DNA of 64,000 nt from Bradyrhizobium sp. 132 (GTDB taxonomy: Bacteria > Pseudomonadota > Alphaproteobacteria > Rhizobiales > Xanthobacteraceae). Below the pieces are notes generated by a model. It searched no databases. It was not told the origin of the DNA and saw nothing but the letters and a program-made list of their open reading frames with translations. This document shows, piece after piece, positions 8,565 through 17,000 of the stretch. Position 1 is the stretch's first letter; the number at the start of each line of letters is the position of its first letter. A program made the translations under genes and the position numbers. Location: contig NZ_JADPKY010000043.1 of NCBI RefSeq assembly GCF_023074185.1, positions 116,947 to 180,946 on the forward strand. The letters run 5' to 3'.

Positions 8565-10034
8565 CTAGTAGGCATTGCGGCCACGCAGCACTTCCACGGG
8601 CGTTCGCAGCAAGATTGCGAGATCCAACCGAGGGCTCCAGTTGTCGATGTACCAGAGATCATATTGCACACGTGTTTCGACCATGACCGCTGTGGGAGTC
8701 GGGCCGCGGCAGCCGTGGACTTGAGCCCACCCGGTCAATCCCGGCCTGACCCTGCGGCGAAGGGCATAGTTGCGCACCAGCTTGTCAAATTCTCCGTCGT
8801 GAGCCAAGGCATGAGGACGAGGGCCCACCAGTGACATGCTGCCGTCGAGTACATTCAGCAGCTGTGGCAGTTCGTCGAAGCTTGTCCGGCGCAGCCATTT
8901 GCCGACGCGGGTAACGCGTCGATCGGCGCGGTTGGCCTGAAGGATCACAGGCCCGTCTTCGAGCACATGCATCGTCCGAAATTTGCGCATCAAGAAGGTC
9001 CGGCCGTTAAAGCCGCAGCGTTGTTGTCGAAAGAATACAGGGCCAGGAGAATCCAGCTTGATCGCAAGTGCGGCCAGCACAAGCAGCGGGGCAAATATCG
9101 TCAAGGCGAGCCCCACGCCGAAAAGATCAATCATTCGCTTGGTCGCACAGTCGAGCGGCGTAAGAGGACCACGCTGGAGTTCAACACAAACGGCACTTCC
9201 AAGACTTCGCGTAGGATGTCGAAGCAGTTCGGATGTCGTACCGACCGGCACGAACACGACCGGTAGCGGCAAGACCCGCAAGTCGGCAACGAAGGCCCGA
9301 AGTTCGGGCCATCGTTCCGGGTTCGCTTCCACCACCACATGGTCGAGCTCGGAACTGCGAATGTACTCAATCACGCGAGCAGTGAGCCGCCTTCGACAGG
9401 CAGGACCGAAGCCGACTGGGGGCAAGCTGAACCGGCCTCGGACACAATAACCATGCATCGCCAGCGTTTCAGACAGTCCGGCGCTTTTCGATGGCGGCTG
9501 GTCGCTGACCAGAGCAATGTTTGTGGTGGCGAATTTTCTGCCGCTCAGGCCCCTTCCAAGAAGCGCTCTCGCCCCCCACCGCTCGGCCATCAGCAAGCCT
9601 AGGCCCAGGATAGCGAAAAGTGTGCCTGCTTGCTGAGAAAAGCCCGGACCAATTGCAAGGCCGTGCCCGGCCCATATCAAGAGCAACGATGACGCCCATG
9701 CCATCCAGACGGCGCGCATCTGACTTCGGAGGACGAGAAGCTCAGCTGGCCGATAAAGGCCGTGGGTCTTCAAGAGGCAAACGAGACATGCTGCGCTGAC
9801 TAGCGCCAAGCCAAGTGCGTCGCTTAAGTCGCCTGCAGCCCACCCATTCCGAGCCTGGCACAGCCACGTCGAAACGACGCTCGCAAAAACAATGGTCGCA
9901 ATATCGGCACAGAGCACCACGTATTCGATCGAGTCGTAACGGAGAGGCCATTTGTGCTGGCGGGATACTCTCGGCCCGGGCCTGACACGATCCTTAACCT
10001 CCCGATCGGGGAAATGTCGGTTCACGAAATTCAT
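8565..10034 (-). CDS. Undecaprenyl-phosphate sugar phosphotransferase (EPS-initiating, WbaP/ExoY type)
   Basis: This 489-residue protein transfers a sugar-1-phosphate to undecaprenyl phosphate at the inner membrane to begin each EPS repeat unit. The N-terminal part has several hydrophobic segments (about residues 30-150). A central CoA-binding-like domain follows, then another membrane helix after KRMIDLFG. The C-terminal catalytic domain shows [38 protein letters not shown] and [14 protein letters not shown], the hallmarks of the bacterial sugar transferase family (PF02397). A GTG 15 bases upstream (10049) is an alternative start. It is the last gene of a three-gene minus-strand EPS unit. 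Which sugar it transfers cannot be told from sequence. Confidence 0.9.
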   Translation of the reverse strand: MNFVNRHFPDREVKDRVRPGPRVSRQHKWPLRYDSIEYVVLCADIATIVFASVVSTWLCQARNGWAAGDLSDALGLALVSAACLVCLLKTHGLYRPAELLVLRSQMRAVWMAWASSLLLIWAGHGLAIGPGFSQQAGTLFAILGLGLLMAERWGARALLGRGLSGRKFATTNIALVSDQPPSKSAGLSETLAMHGYCVRGRFSLPPVGFGPACRRRLTARVIEYIRSSELDHVVVEANPERWPELRAFVADLRVLPLPVVFVPVGTTSELLRHPTRSLGSAVCVELQRGPLTPLDCATKRMIDLFGVGLALTIFAPLLVLAALAIKLDSPGPVFFRQQRCGFNGRTFLMRKFRTMHVLEDGPVILQANRADRRVTRVGKWLRRTSFDELPQLLNVLDGSMSLVGPRPHALAHDGEFDKLVRNYALRRRVRPGLTGWAQVHGCRGPTPTAVMVETRVQYDLWYIDNWSPRLDLAILLRTPVEVLRGRNAY

Positions 10035-10049
10035 TGCCGGGACATCCAC

Positions 10050-10135
10050 GAGTTAATATTTAATATATTATTAATTAATCGGTTTTATCAAGAGAAAAAT
10101 CCCGGCTTCTGCCATTTAAATATGTCGCACTGCTC
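10050..10135. promoter_or_regulatory. AT-rich island between EPS genes
   Basis: An unusually AT-rich block (TTAATATTTAATATATTATT around 10053) separates the polymerase/ligase gene from the initiating transferase gene on the minus strand. It could hold a separate promoter for the transferase gene, or a silencer site. Confidence 0.4.
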
Positions 10136-10152
10136 AGAAGATCCTATCGAGA

Positions 10153-12150
10153 TCACTGTCGGGAATTCCGCGCGCGCATGTTGTCGAGGTAGGTCGGATC
10201 GAGCTCCGAAATCAGGTTCTCGAGGTAGATCTTCCCCTCGGCCGAGGCTGACCGGTACGCGGCCACAAGAGCTGGTCTGATAGCAGGTCGGCGCGTAACG
10301 ACGAGGCTGACGTCCCGCTTGATCAAGTCCCGAAATTCAAGGTCCCGTACCACAGCATCTGTAGCGAGCGCGACGGATAGCCTTAGCGGAAGCAGATCCA
10401 GATCGTTCGGCGCAGTGTAATACGACATCTTGAGCATGGCTGGCGTCTGGATCGAATTCTGTTTCGACGCCGCCGCGAGCATGAGCCAAAAGTCGCCGCG
10501 GAGGGGCGACGAGTGCAGAGCGCGGGCAAACGCATTCGACGCTGCCGGAAGTTCCGTCTTTTGCTCGTCCGCGGCGAGAGCCGGATCTCCACGGGATGGT
10601 GATTCCCCTCGGATCCAAAACTCTTCACGCGCTGCCGCAACCGAAACTGGTTTCGAGATCTCGTTTGGCCATGCTGCTGGGGCCGAAACAGCTGCCGACA
10701 AAGAAGGCTGCCCTCCGAGATACCACCCAGGGAGGACCATCCATATCGTCTGGATGATCAGCGCTATTCCAAGCACCGCCAGGGCAACGCGCGGCCAAAG
10801 GCTGACAAACACTGGCGCGAGCCTTGGACGAGACGCCGGAACTGGACCGGCCATCCAGTCCGAAGCCTCTTTCGATTCCAAGGATATGGCCTCACGGCCC
10901 GCACCGGGGACGCTTTGACCGAACGCCAGCCCAAAAAGCGCGGCGACCAAAAGCGATGCGCCCAAATCCAGAATTCCATGGTCGGCAAAGGCCAGTATCG
11001 TCAGTGCAATCGAAGCGCCGGCGCCCAAGGCTGGGTATACGTAGTCGTAAGCTCGTGACAGAGAACGCCTGATCAGAATACAAGCGCCGAGCGTCGCTAT
11101 AACTACAAGGCCGCAAAGGAACGCCCGGCCCATGTCAATAACCATTGCGGCGGCAGCCGTTGGCCTTTCTCGCGGGGCGCCGATTCCAATGTCCCGATAA
11201 AGCGGCAAAAGGACCGTCGAAGCGCCGGCGCCGGATCCCGCTGGCCTGACGTCCTGTAGCATCCGTTCTGTCGCGATCTGATTGCTCGTTGACAAGGCGA
11301 TCGTCACATCGGTGTTCGTCCTGAACGGAATAACCGTTACGCTGGCAATAAAGAATATTGCGGCGGTTGCGAAAACGCCAGCCGTACCCCACAAGCCCAA
11401 GCACCATCTGCGAATAGCGAACACTGAAAGCAAGATTCCTGATCCGAGGAGGGCGGCGACGACGGCGGTGGAGTTGGTCCGAATGAGCAGCGCGGCCAAG
11501 CAGACAATCAGTGCGATGGTCGCGGCGAACATAGAAAGGAGCGGAGCTGGCGCAATTGTTCCTGGCCGACTGTGCCGCGCTATTTGATCGGACGCGCGTA
11601 TTGAGGTCGCGCAGGAGAGCAAGATGCCAAGCACTGCGACGGTTGAGTCATTGGGCCCAGCAATACCAGTTGTTTCCTTGCCGAACCACATGGCCGTGGC
11701 AATCGTGGCTATCGACAGCAGAATATGCAGGACTTGCGCTGCGCGATATCGATCAAGCGTGATGACCGCAGTGACGAGGGCTGCGGCGAGCACAGCGCAA
11801 TAGTGCGCGAGCGAGAACACAGTTGCCCCAGTATCGACCGTGATTTTTTCGGCGAGAGGCTCGTTCAAGGCCGCCGATGCAGTCGCCCAGATCGGATTGC
11901 CGAGTGTGTCCACGGGCATCGGCACTGCCTGTAGCGCCATCCAGAGCGCGGGAGCCGCGAGTACAACGACCAGACCAGGCCGGAGCAGCCTGGCGAGCCC
12001 GAGGGAGCTGGATGATGGAAAGATCGCTACAATGAGTGCCGCTGTTGCAAGTATGGACGACGCCAACACCCAGCTTTGCACGCTTTCCGGTATTGCGAGC
12101 GCCGCGGTAATCGCCACTAGCTCGGCTAGCATGACAAGCCAGATTAGCAT
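10153..12150 (-). CDS. O-antigen polymerase/ligase-like membrane protein
   Basis: The product (665 residues from ATG 12150; a GTG at 12177 is the longer alternative) is dominated by about a dozen hydrophobic helices, the layout of Wzy polymerases and WaaL ligases. A soluble C-terminal region of about 150-200 residues (after ALLFGLAFGQSVP and one more helix) includes RALHSSPLRGDFWLMLAAA and resembles TPR-like helical repeats. Proteins of this kind polymerise or transfer undecaprenyl-linked repeats in the periplasm. Neighbours are a Wzc-like co-polymerase upstream and the initiating transferase downstream, so it is probably the EPS polymerase of this operon. A second Wzy-like protein is encoded at 44700-46055. 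Confidence 0.75.
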   Translation of the reverse strand: MLIWLVMLAELVAITAALAIPESVQSWVLASSILATAALIVAIFPSSSSLGLARLLRPGLVVVLAAPALWMALQAVPMPVDTLGNPIWATASAALNEPLAEKITVDTGATVFSLAHYCAVLAAALVTAVITLDRYRAAQVLHILLSIATIATAMWFGKETTGIAGPNDSTVAVLGILLSCATSIRASDQIARHSRPGTIAPAPLLSMFAATIALIVCLAALLIRTNSTAVVAALLGSGILLSVFAIRRWCLGLWGTAGVFATAAIFFIASVTVIPFRTNTDVTIALSTSNQIATERMLQDVRPAGSGAGASTVLLPLYRDIGIGAPRERPTAAAAMVIDMGRAFLCGLVVIATLGACILIRRSLSRAYDYVYPALGAGASIALTILAFADHGILDLGASLLVAALFGLAFGQSVPGAGREAISLESKEASDWMAGPVPASRPRLAPVFVSLWPRVALAVLGIALIIQTIWMVLPGWYLGGQPSLSAAVSAPAAWPNEISKPVSVAAAREEFWIRGESPSRGDPALAADEQKTELPAASNAFARALHSSPLRGDFWLMLAAASKQNSIQTPAMLKMSYYTAPNDLDLLPLRLSVALATDAVVRDLEFRDLIKRDVSLVVTRRPAIRPALVAAYRSASAEGKIYLENLISELDPTYLDNMRARNSRQ

Positions 12151-12225
12151 GTAAACACCATCTTGTGGTGCGGCCACTCCGCTGATCCGCCAGCCGGAGA
12201 ACGGGGAGACCGCTACGAGACAGCC

Positions 12226-14550
12226 TCAAGAGCCGGAAAGACCATAACGGATGTAGTGGCTATCATGATAGTAGTAGCTCCGGTGCCCGTCGTATCGAGC
12301 CATGGCCTTGGTATCCGTTTTGCTGAGAACTGTCCCAATCAGCAATTCGTGAACGTTGGGTGCCGTGTGCAGTGCGTGCTGGACGACATCAATTTTGGTG
12401 CGGCCCCATTCAACAACTAGAATATAGCCGTCTATGAGAGATGAAGTGGCTCGGACATCAACCAACGGGGTCAAGGGAGGAAGGTCGACAATGACGTAGT
12501 CATAGTCAGCTCGCAAGCGGTCGAACAACTTGCTTATCGCGTCGGCGCACAGAATTTCGCTGGTGTGAAGCAGAGGTCCCCGCCGCACGGCGGGTAGAAA
12601 TGCAAGATTGGTGGTCGGATCCCGCCAGATAGCGTCCGCGAGGGAGCGGCTGCCGTTCGCAACTTCGATTATTCCGGCGACCGCTTTGGGCGCAAAAATA
12701 GCAGAAAGTGAGGGATTCCTGAGGTCGCAATCGACGATGATAGCTTTCTTGCCGGTGTGCCCGATCAATTGCGCGAGCGAGGCTGCAATCGTAGTCTTCC
12801 CCTCATTCGGCAGGGCCGAGGTAATGCCGATGACCTGAGAGGAAATTTTCGCCGGATTGTGGTCGATGGCTAGCTTAATAGAACGAATGGCCTCGGTATA
12901 GCGAGATAGCGGCATTCCGACCACGGTCTGATGAATTGCCGTTGGAGACGGAACTATCCGTTGTTCATCGGTTGGCTGGGAGCGAACTGGTGGCTTCCCG
13001 GATTTGCGGGCCGGTAACAATGGGACCAAAGACAGGCAAGGCAATTCCAGCACAGTTTCCAGTTGTGAAGAGGTACGAAAGACACGGTCCATGATGTCTC
13101 TGAGGAGCGCCAAGCCGACGCCCAGCGCGAGACCGCCTAAAATGCCTAACGCCAGCACCAGGCTGGTCTTTGGCTTGCTCTTGCTCCATGGCGGTGAAGC
13201 CGGGAAAAGTACCCGCGTTTCCGAGACGGGAAATGTCTCCTGCTGCGCGGAGCCCATGTAACGCTGCAGGAAGGTCTCGTACAAGCTACGCAAGCCCTTT
13301 GCCCGGCTTTCCAACTCCTTGATAGTCAGCTCGGCTGAATTGACTGAACGGGACTGCGAAACGGCCTTGGACAGTTGCTTTTCGATCTCTTGCTGGCGCT
13401 GTTTGGCGAATTCGAATTCGCTTCGGCTGACTTCGGCAAGTCTCCTGACTTCGTCGAGAATGGAGACGCGAAATTCCCGCGCGCGGTTCCGGACACTGAC
13501 GACTGCCAAGTGGTCGCGACCCACCCTGGCCGTCAACTCGGCCTCACGTCTTATGAGTTCTAGATACTGCTGACGCAGCCCGTTGATGATCAGACTGTTT
13601 GTCGCATCGGCTCCGATAGCGTCCAGATTGCCCATCGAGGACGGCTTTGTCGGATCGGAGGCAAGGAGTGCTTCATAGCGAGCCAATTTGGCCGTGGCCT
13701 CAGAGGTCTGCGCGCGCGCGGCAGCCAATCGATTGTTGATTTCTGTGATCTGCTGTTCGTCGATGGGCTTTCCGTCCAAAGAAACGATATTGTTCTGGGT
13801 CTTGTAGACGTCGACGGCACGTTGTGCAGCGAGGGCTTGGTCGCCGAGATCGCGCAGTCTCTCCTGCAGCCAGCTTGTTGCCCTGCGATTGGCATCGAAT
13901 TTCCCATTGAGCTGATCCGCAACATAGGTATTCGCTACGGCGTTGACGATCTCCGCCGCCCGGGTTGCGGTGCTCGAATTAAAGCTGATCTCGATGACGC
14001 TGCTGTGGCCGACACGCCCTGCCGAAAGCCGATCGAGAAATGCGTCTACGATAGGGTCTGATGGTTCGGTATGCGTATCGGATGTCGCATTTTTCTTCGA
14101 TCGAGTCGAGGTCCATGACCGAATTCGCTGCCAGAGCGACTGTAGAGACACCCCTGACCCATCGAAGTCCGGATCGTCCGCCAGTTTCAGCTGGTCGATG
14201 ACCGCAACCGCAGTGGCCTTTGATCTCAGGAGCTGAAGCTGGGTCTCGATTTGATTGAGATCGAAGGCCGGCTCGGCGAGGAGTGATTGCTGCTGGACAA
14301 ATTGGGGCCTTGGATTAGCCAACAGGATCTGAACCTGCGCGGTATAAGTTGGAGACACCAACCGAAGATAGAGCGTGCTGGCCGCAGTGCCGAGTGCAGC
14401 AGTGACAAGGATTACGAGGTATTGGCGTCGTAGCAGCCCCATTGCGAAATTGATGACGTCGCTGATTCCTCCGCCATCTGCCTGAGCGAGTTGTGCCAGG
14501 TTCGCCGGCGGCCGAAGATTATCCGTGTGTTGAAGATTGCTCTGAAGCAT
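12226..14550 (-). CDS. EPS chain-length/transport protein with tyrosine-kinase domain (Wzc/ExoP type)
   Basis: A 774-residue polysaccharide co-polymerase. A first membrane helix (about residues 40-60, YLVILVTAALGTAASTLYL) leads into a Wzz domain and a long periplasmic coiled-coil region. A second helix (about 460-480) precedes the cytoplasmic bacterial tyrosine-kinase domain: Walker A GITSALPNEGKTT at about 575-585, Walker A' IIVDCDLRNPSL near 605, Walker B VIVDLPPL near 685. The C-terminus has a tyrosine cluster (YDGHRSYYYHDSHYIRYG) typical of autophosphorylated tails. ATG 14550 was preferred to the first in-frame start at 14604 because GACAGGTACGTG precedes it. It controls EPS chain length and export. 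The broken phosphatase at 601 could have been a counterpart, but lies far away. Confidence 0.9.
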   Translation of the reverse strand: MLQSNLQHTDNLRPPANLAQLAQADGGGISDVINFAMGLLRRQYLVILVTAALGTAASTLYLRLVSPTYTAQVQILLANPRPQFVQQQSLLAEPAFDLNQIETQLQLLRSKATAVAVIDQLKLADDPDFDGSGVSLQSLWQRIRSWTSTRSKKNATSDTHTEPSDPIVDAFLDRLSAGRVGHSSVIEISFNSSTATRAAEIVNAVANTYVADQLNGKFDANRRATSWLQERLRDLGDQALAAQRAVDVYKTQNNIVSLDGKPIDEQQITEINNRLAAARAQTSEATAKLARYEALLASDPTKPSSMGNLDAIGADATNSLIINGLRQQYLELIRREAELTARVGRDHLAVVSVRNRAREFRVSILDEVRRLAEVSRSEFEFAKQRQQEIEKQLSKAVSQSRSVNSAELTIKELESRAKGLRSLYETFLQRYMGSAQQETFPVSETRVLFPASPPWSKSKPKTSLVLALGILGGLALGVGLALLRDIMDRVFRTSSQLETVLELPCLSLVPLLPARKSGKPPVRSQPTDEQRIVPSPTAIHQTVVGMPLSRYTEAIRSIKLAIDHNPAKISSQVIGITSALPNEGKTTIAASLAQLIGHTGKKAIIVDCDLRNPSLSAIFAPKAVAGIIEVANGSRSLADAIWRDPTTNLAFLPAVRRGPLLHTSEILCADAISKLFDRLRADYDYVIVDLPPLTPLVDVRATSSLIDGYILVVEWGRTKIDVVQHALHTAPNVHELLIGTVLSKTDTKAMARYDGHRSYYYHDSHYIRYGLSGS

Positions 14551-14604
14551 CACGTACCTGTCGGACGGTGGGTCACGTTGCGGGCGCCCGCCCGCAGACC
14601 ACAT

Positions 14605-14901
14605 TTAAAGCGGCCAGCGAGACGGCGACGAATTATATATCTTATAAAAATCCGCTTGCCAATTTAAATCAAAAATATATTAATTGGAGCCAGACTGAAA
14701 AACAATAAGTTTGGCTGTGTCTTTTTGATCTGCATGGATTAAATGGAAGGTATTTCAGTGGTTTGCGGTTGGTCAGTATACCATCGGAAATAATATGTGC
14801 GTTTGGAAGCGGATCGAGAGGGCGGGAACTTAATTCCATCCGGATTATGGTCCAGCGCATCGACGCCCGATCCGAATTGAGGGCGGGCAGGAGGGTACCC
14901 A
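14605..14901. promoter_or_regulatory. AT-rich divergent intergenic region
   Basis: This region separates the minus-strand EPS operon from the plus-strand rhamnose remnants. The part next to the EPS operon, about 14625-14760, is AT-rich (for example CAATTTAAATCAAAAATATA at 14660) and probably contains promoters in both directions. No RNA gene or hairpin was recognised. Confidence 0.45.
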
Positions 14902-15414
14902 ATGCTGGAACTGCGATCCTTTGCGATCCCTGATGTCAAAGTAGTTCGCCCAAATCGGTTTTCCGACGCCCGCGGCTACTTCTGTGAAACGTTCCAGCGA
15001 TCGGCGTTTGTAGCAAAAGGAATTCTCCATGACTTCGTTCAGGATAATCAGTCCAGCTCGGATCGGATCGGTACTGTACGCGGCTTGCATTTCCAGCGAC
15101 CGCCCTTCGCCCAGGCGAAGCTCATACGGGTGTTGAACGGAGCTATTCACGATATTGCTGTTGATCTCCGGCGCTCATCACCCAGCTTCGGCAAGCACAT
15201 CGCCATCCAGTTGGAAAGTGAAAGCGGTGATGCCCGCTATGCAATCGACGCGTCAAAGGCACATCGCGAACTTGGTTGGGAACCGACGAGAACCTTCGAA
15301 CAAGGCTTAGCCGAAACCGTTGGATGGTATCTCAAAAATCGTGCATGGTGGGAGCGTGCTCGCTGCGGTGTCTATGACGGCTCGCGTCTCGGTCTTCTGG
15401 CCGCCCAACACTGA
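14902..15414 (+). pseudogene. rmlC'-'rmlB deletion fusion (dTDP-rhamnose genes)
   Basis: The frame starts at ATG 14902 after AGGAGGG. Residues 1 to about 108 match RmlC (dTDP-4-dehydrorhamnose 3,5-epimerase): [19 protein letters not shown] and [20 protein letters not shown]. After LESESG the sequence switches, in frame, to the C-terminus of RmlB (dTDP-glucose 4,6-dehydratase): [17 protein letters not shown], then [16 protein letters not shown]. The RmlC part lacks its C-terminal active-site segments. The RmlB part lacks the Rossmann Gly motif and YxxxK. Neither activity can remain. A single in-frame deletion of the rmlC 3' end and most of rmlB, in an ancestral rmlC-rmlB-rmlD-rmlA operon, explains it. 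Confidence 0.85.
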
Positions 15415-15421
15415 GGTGAAG

Positions 15422-16408
15422 ATGACAGATCGACCCATCCTGATTGCCGGACGGCATGGTCAGTTGGCGACGTGTCTTCGTGATCTCGCTGCAATGCGCG
15501 GTCTGCCGGCGGTGGCCCTCGGGCGTCGAGAGCTCAATCTAGAGAAGCGCGAAGGAATCCACAAACTCATCGCGTCGATCGCGCCATCTGCAATTATCAA
15601 TACGGCCGCATATACGGCAGTTGATCAAGCCGAATCCGAACCAGCGAAGGTGTTTAGCATCAACCGCGACGGCGCGGCGGCGCTGGCAGATGTCGCGTGG
15701 CAGATGAACATTCCGCTGATCCATCTCTCGACCGACTATGTGTTCGACGGCGCAAAGCCGGATGCGTACGAGGAAAGTGACATTCCCGCTCCGTTGAATG
15801 TCTACGGCGCGTCAAAGCTTGCCGGCGAAGCTGCTGTATTGGCCGCGCATCCGCTCGCGACCGTGATCAGGTGCTCGTGGATTTACAGCCCCTATGGCGG
15901 TAACTTCGTTCGAACGATGTTGCGGCTATCTAAGACGCAGCCCATGGTAAGGGTTGTTGGGGACCAACATGGAACTCCGACCTACGCATTCGACCTCGCG
16001 GAGGCCGTCCTTCGGATCGCAGAACGGTCAGTAGCGGACGATCGGAGAACCACGGCCGGCATTTTTCATCTCGCCGGTCAAGGCGAGGCAAGCTGGTACG
16101 ACTTTGCGCAGGCTATCTTCGGCGAATTGTCCCGTCGTGGAGCGCGGATTCCGGCGCTCGAGGCGATCACGACTGAAGAGTTTCCGACCGCTGCACGTCG
16201 ACCACGAAACTCGCGCCTGGATTCATCGAAGGCCGAACGCGTGTTCGGCATTCGATTGGCACCTTGGCGCCATTCGCTAGAAGCCTGTCTCGACCAGCTA
16301 ATAGGAGGAGAAACCGATGTTGAAGGGAATCGTGCTGGCTGGCGGAAGCGGAACGCGCCTCTATCCGATCACGCGCGTGGTCAGCAAGCAGCTGCTCCCG
16401 ATCTATGA
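15422..16408 (+). CDS. rfbD: dTDP-4-dehydrorhamnose reductase (RmlD), extended C-terminus
   Basis: ATG 15422 follows GAGGTGAAG and lies eight bases after the rmlC/rmlB fusion. The 328-residue product reduces dTDP-4-dehydrorhamnose to dTDP-rhamnose with NAD(P)H. It has an N-terminal nucleotide-binding motif ([14 protein letters not shown]), [14 protein letters not shown], the LSTDYVFDG segment and the catalytic YGASK at about 127-131, all family signatures. The usual protein ends near DQLIGG. Here the frame lacks a stop and runs about 90 bases into rmlA in another frame, adding about 30 unrelated residues ([20 protein letters not shown] and on). It may still fold, but rmlB, rmlC and rmlA beside it are broken, so its substrate is not made by this locus. 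Confidence 0.85.
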   Translation: MTDRPILIAGRHGQLATCLRDLAAMRGLPAVALGRRELNLEKREGIHKLIASIAPSAIINTAAYTAVDQAESEPAKVFSINRDGAAALADVAWQMNIPLIHLSTDYVFDGAKPDAYEESDIPAPLNVYGASKLAGEAAVLAAHPLATVIRCSWIYSPYGGNFVRTMLRLSKTQPMVRVVGDQHGTPTYAFDLAEAVLRIAERSVADDRRTTAGIFHLAGQGEASWYDFAQAIFGELSRRGARIPALEAITTEEFPTAARRPRNSRLDSSKAERVFGIRLAPWRHSLEACLDQLIGGETDVEGNRAGWRKRNAPLSDHARGQQAAAPDL

Positions 16409-16917
16409 CAAGCCGAATGATCTACTATCCCCTGTCGACGCTGATGTTGGCAGGGATCCGCGAAATTCTGATTATCACCACGCCTTCAGATCGGTGTCAG
16501 TTCGAGCGGTTGTTGGGTGACGGCAGCCAATGGGGCATTCGGCTCAGCTACGCGGAACAAACCCGTCCCGCCGGTCTCGCGGACGCTTTTATTGTCGATG
16601 CCGATTTCATCGGAAGCGATCGTGTGGCGATGGTGCTTGGAGACAATAATTTGCTTCGGCGATGGCCTGAGCGAACTGCTTGCCAGGGCGGCAAGAACGT
16701 GAAGAGGGCGCAACGGTTTTTGCTTATCACGTGCGCGACCGAGAAACGATATGGCGTGGTCGCGTTTGATGAGGCGGAGCGTGCCTTGAGGAGGTTCGTG
16801 ATCAGGTCCTCGCGCTGGCCCAGGCGTTGGAGAAAAGCGGGTATGGCAAATACCTGGGTGAAAATTTGCGACTCCGCGCCTATCTTCGCCGCCAAAGCGA
16901 GTTCCGATTTAAATTAA
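16317..16917 (+). pseudogene. Glucose-1-phosphate thymidylyltransferase (rmlA) remnant
   Basis: After an AGGAGGAG ribosome-binding site, [20 protein letters not shown] is the canonical RmlA N-terminus with the nucleotide-binding GGSGTRL. One extra A near 16414 (GCCGAATGATC for GCCGATGATC) shifts the frame. The protein continues in another frame as [32 protein letters not shown] and VMVLGDN. Further shifts follow in the GDGLSELLARAA region and near 16800. It ends degenerate at about 16917, well short of the usual 290 residues. It is a multiply broken pseudogene. Confidence 0.85.
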
Positions 16918-17000
16918 CAATAAATTTATATCGCATTGAATTGACGTGAACGGATATTTTAAATTAAATGTATTTCTGCGGAAATCTACGGAGGGTGGCC
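16918..17000 (+). promoter_or_regulatory. AT-rich leader of the exoprotein gene
   Basis: This short gap is AT-rich (AATAAATTTATATCGCATTG, then GATATTTTAAATTAAATG) and ends in the GGAGGG ribosome-binding site at 16990-16995 that selects ATG 17001 for the giant exoprotein. It probably contains the promoter of the exoprotein and type I secretion genes. Confidence 0.45.
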
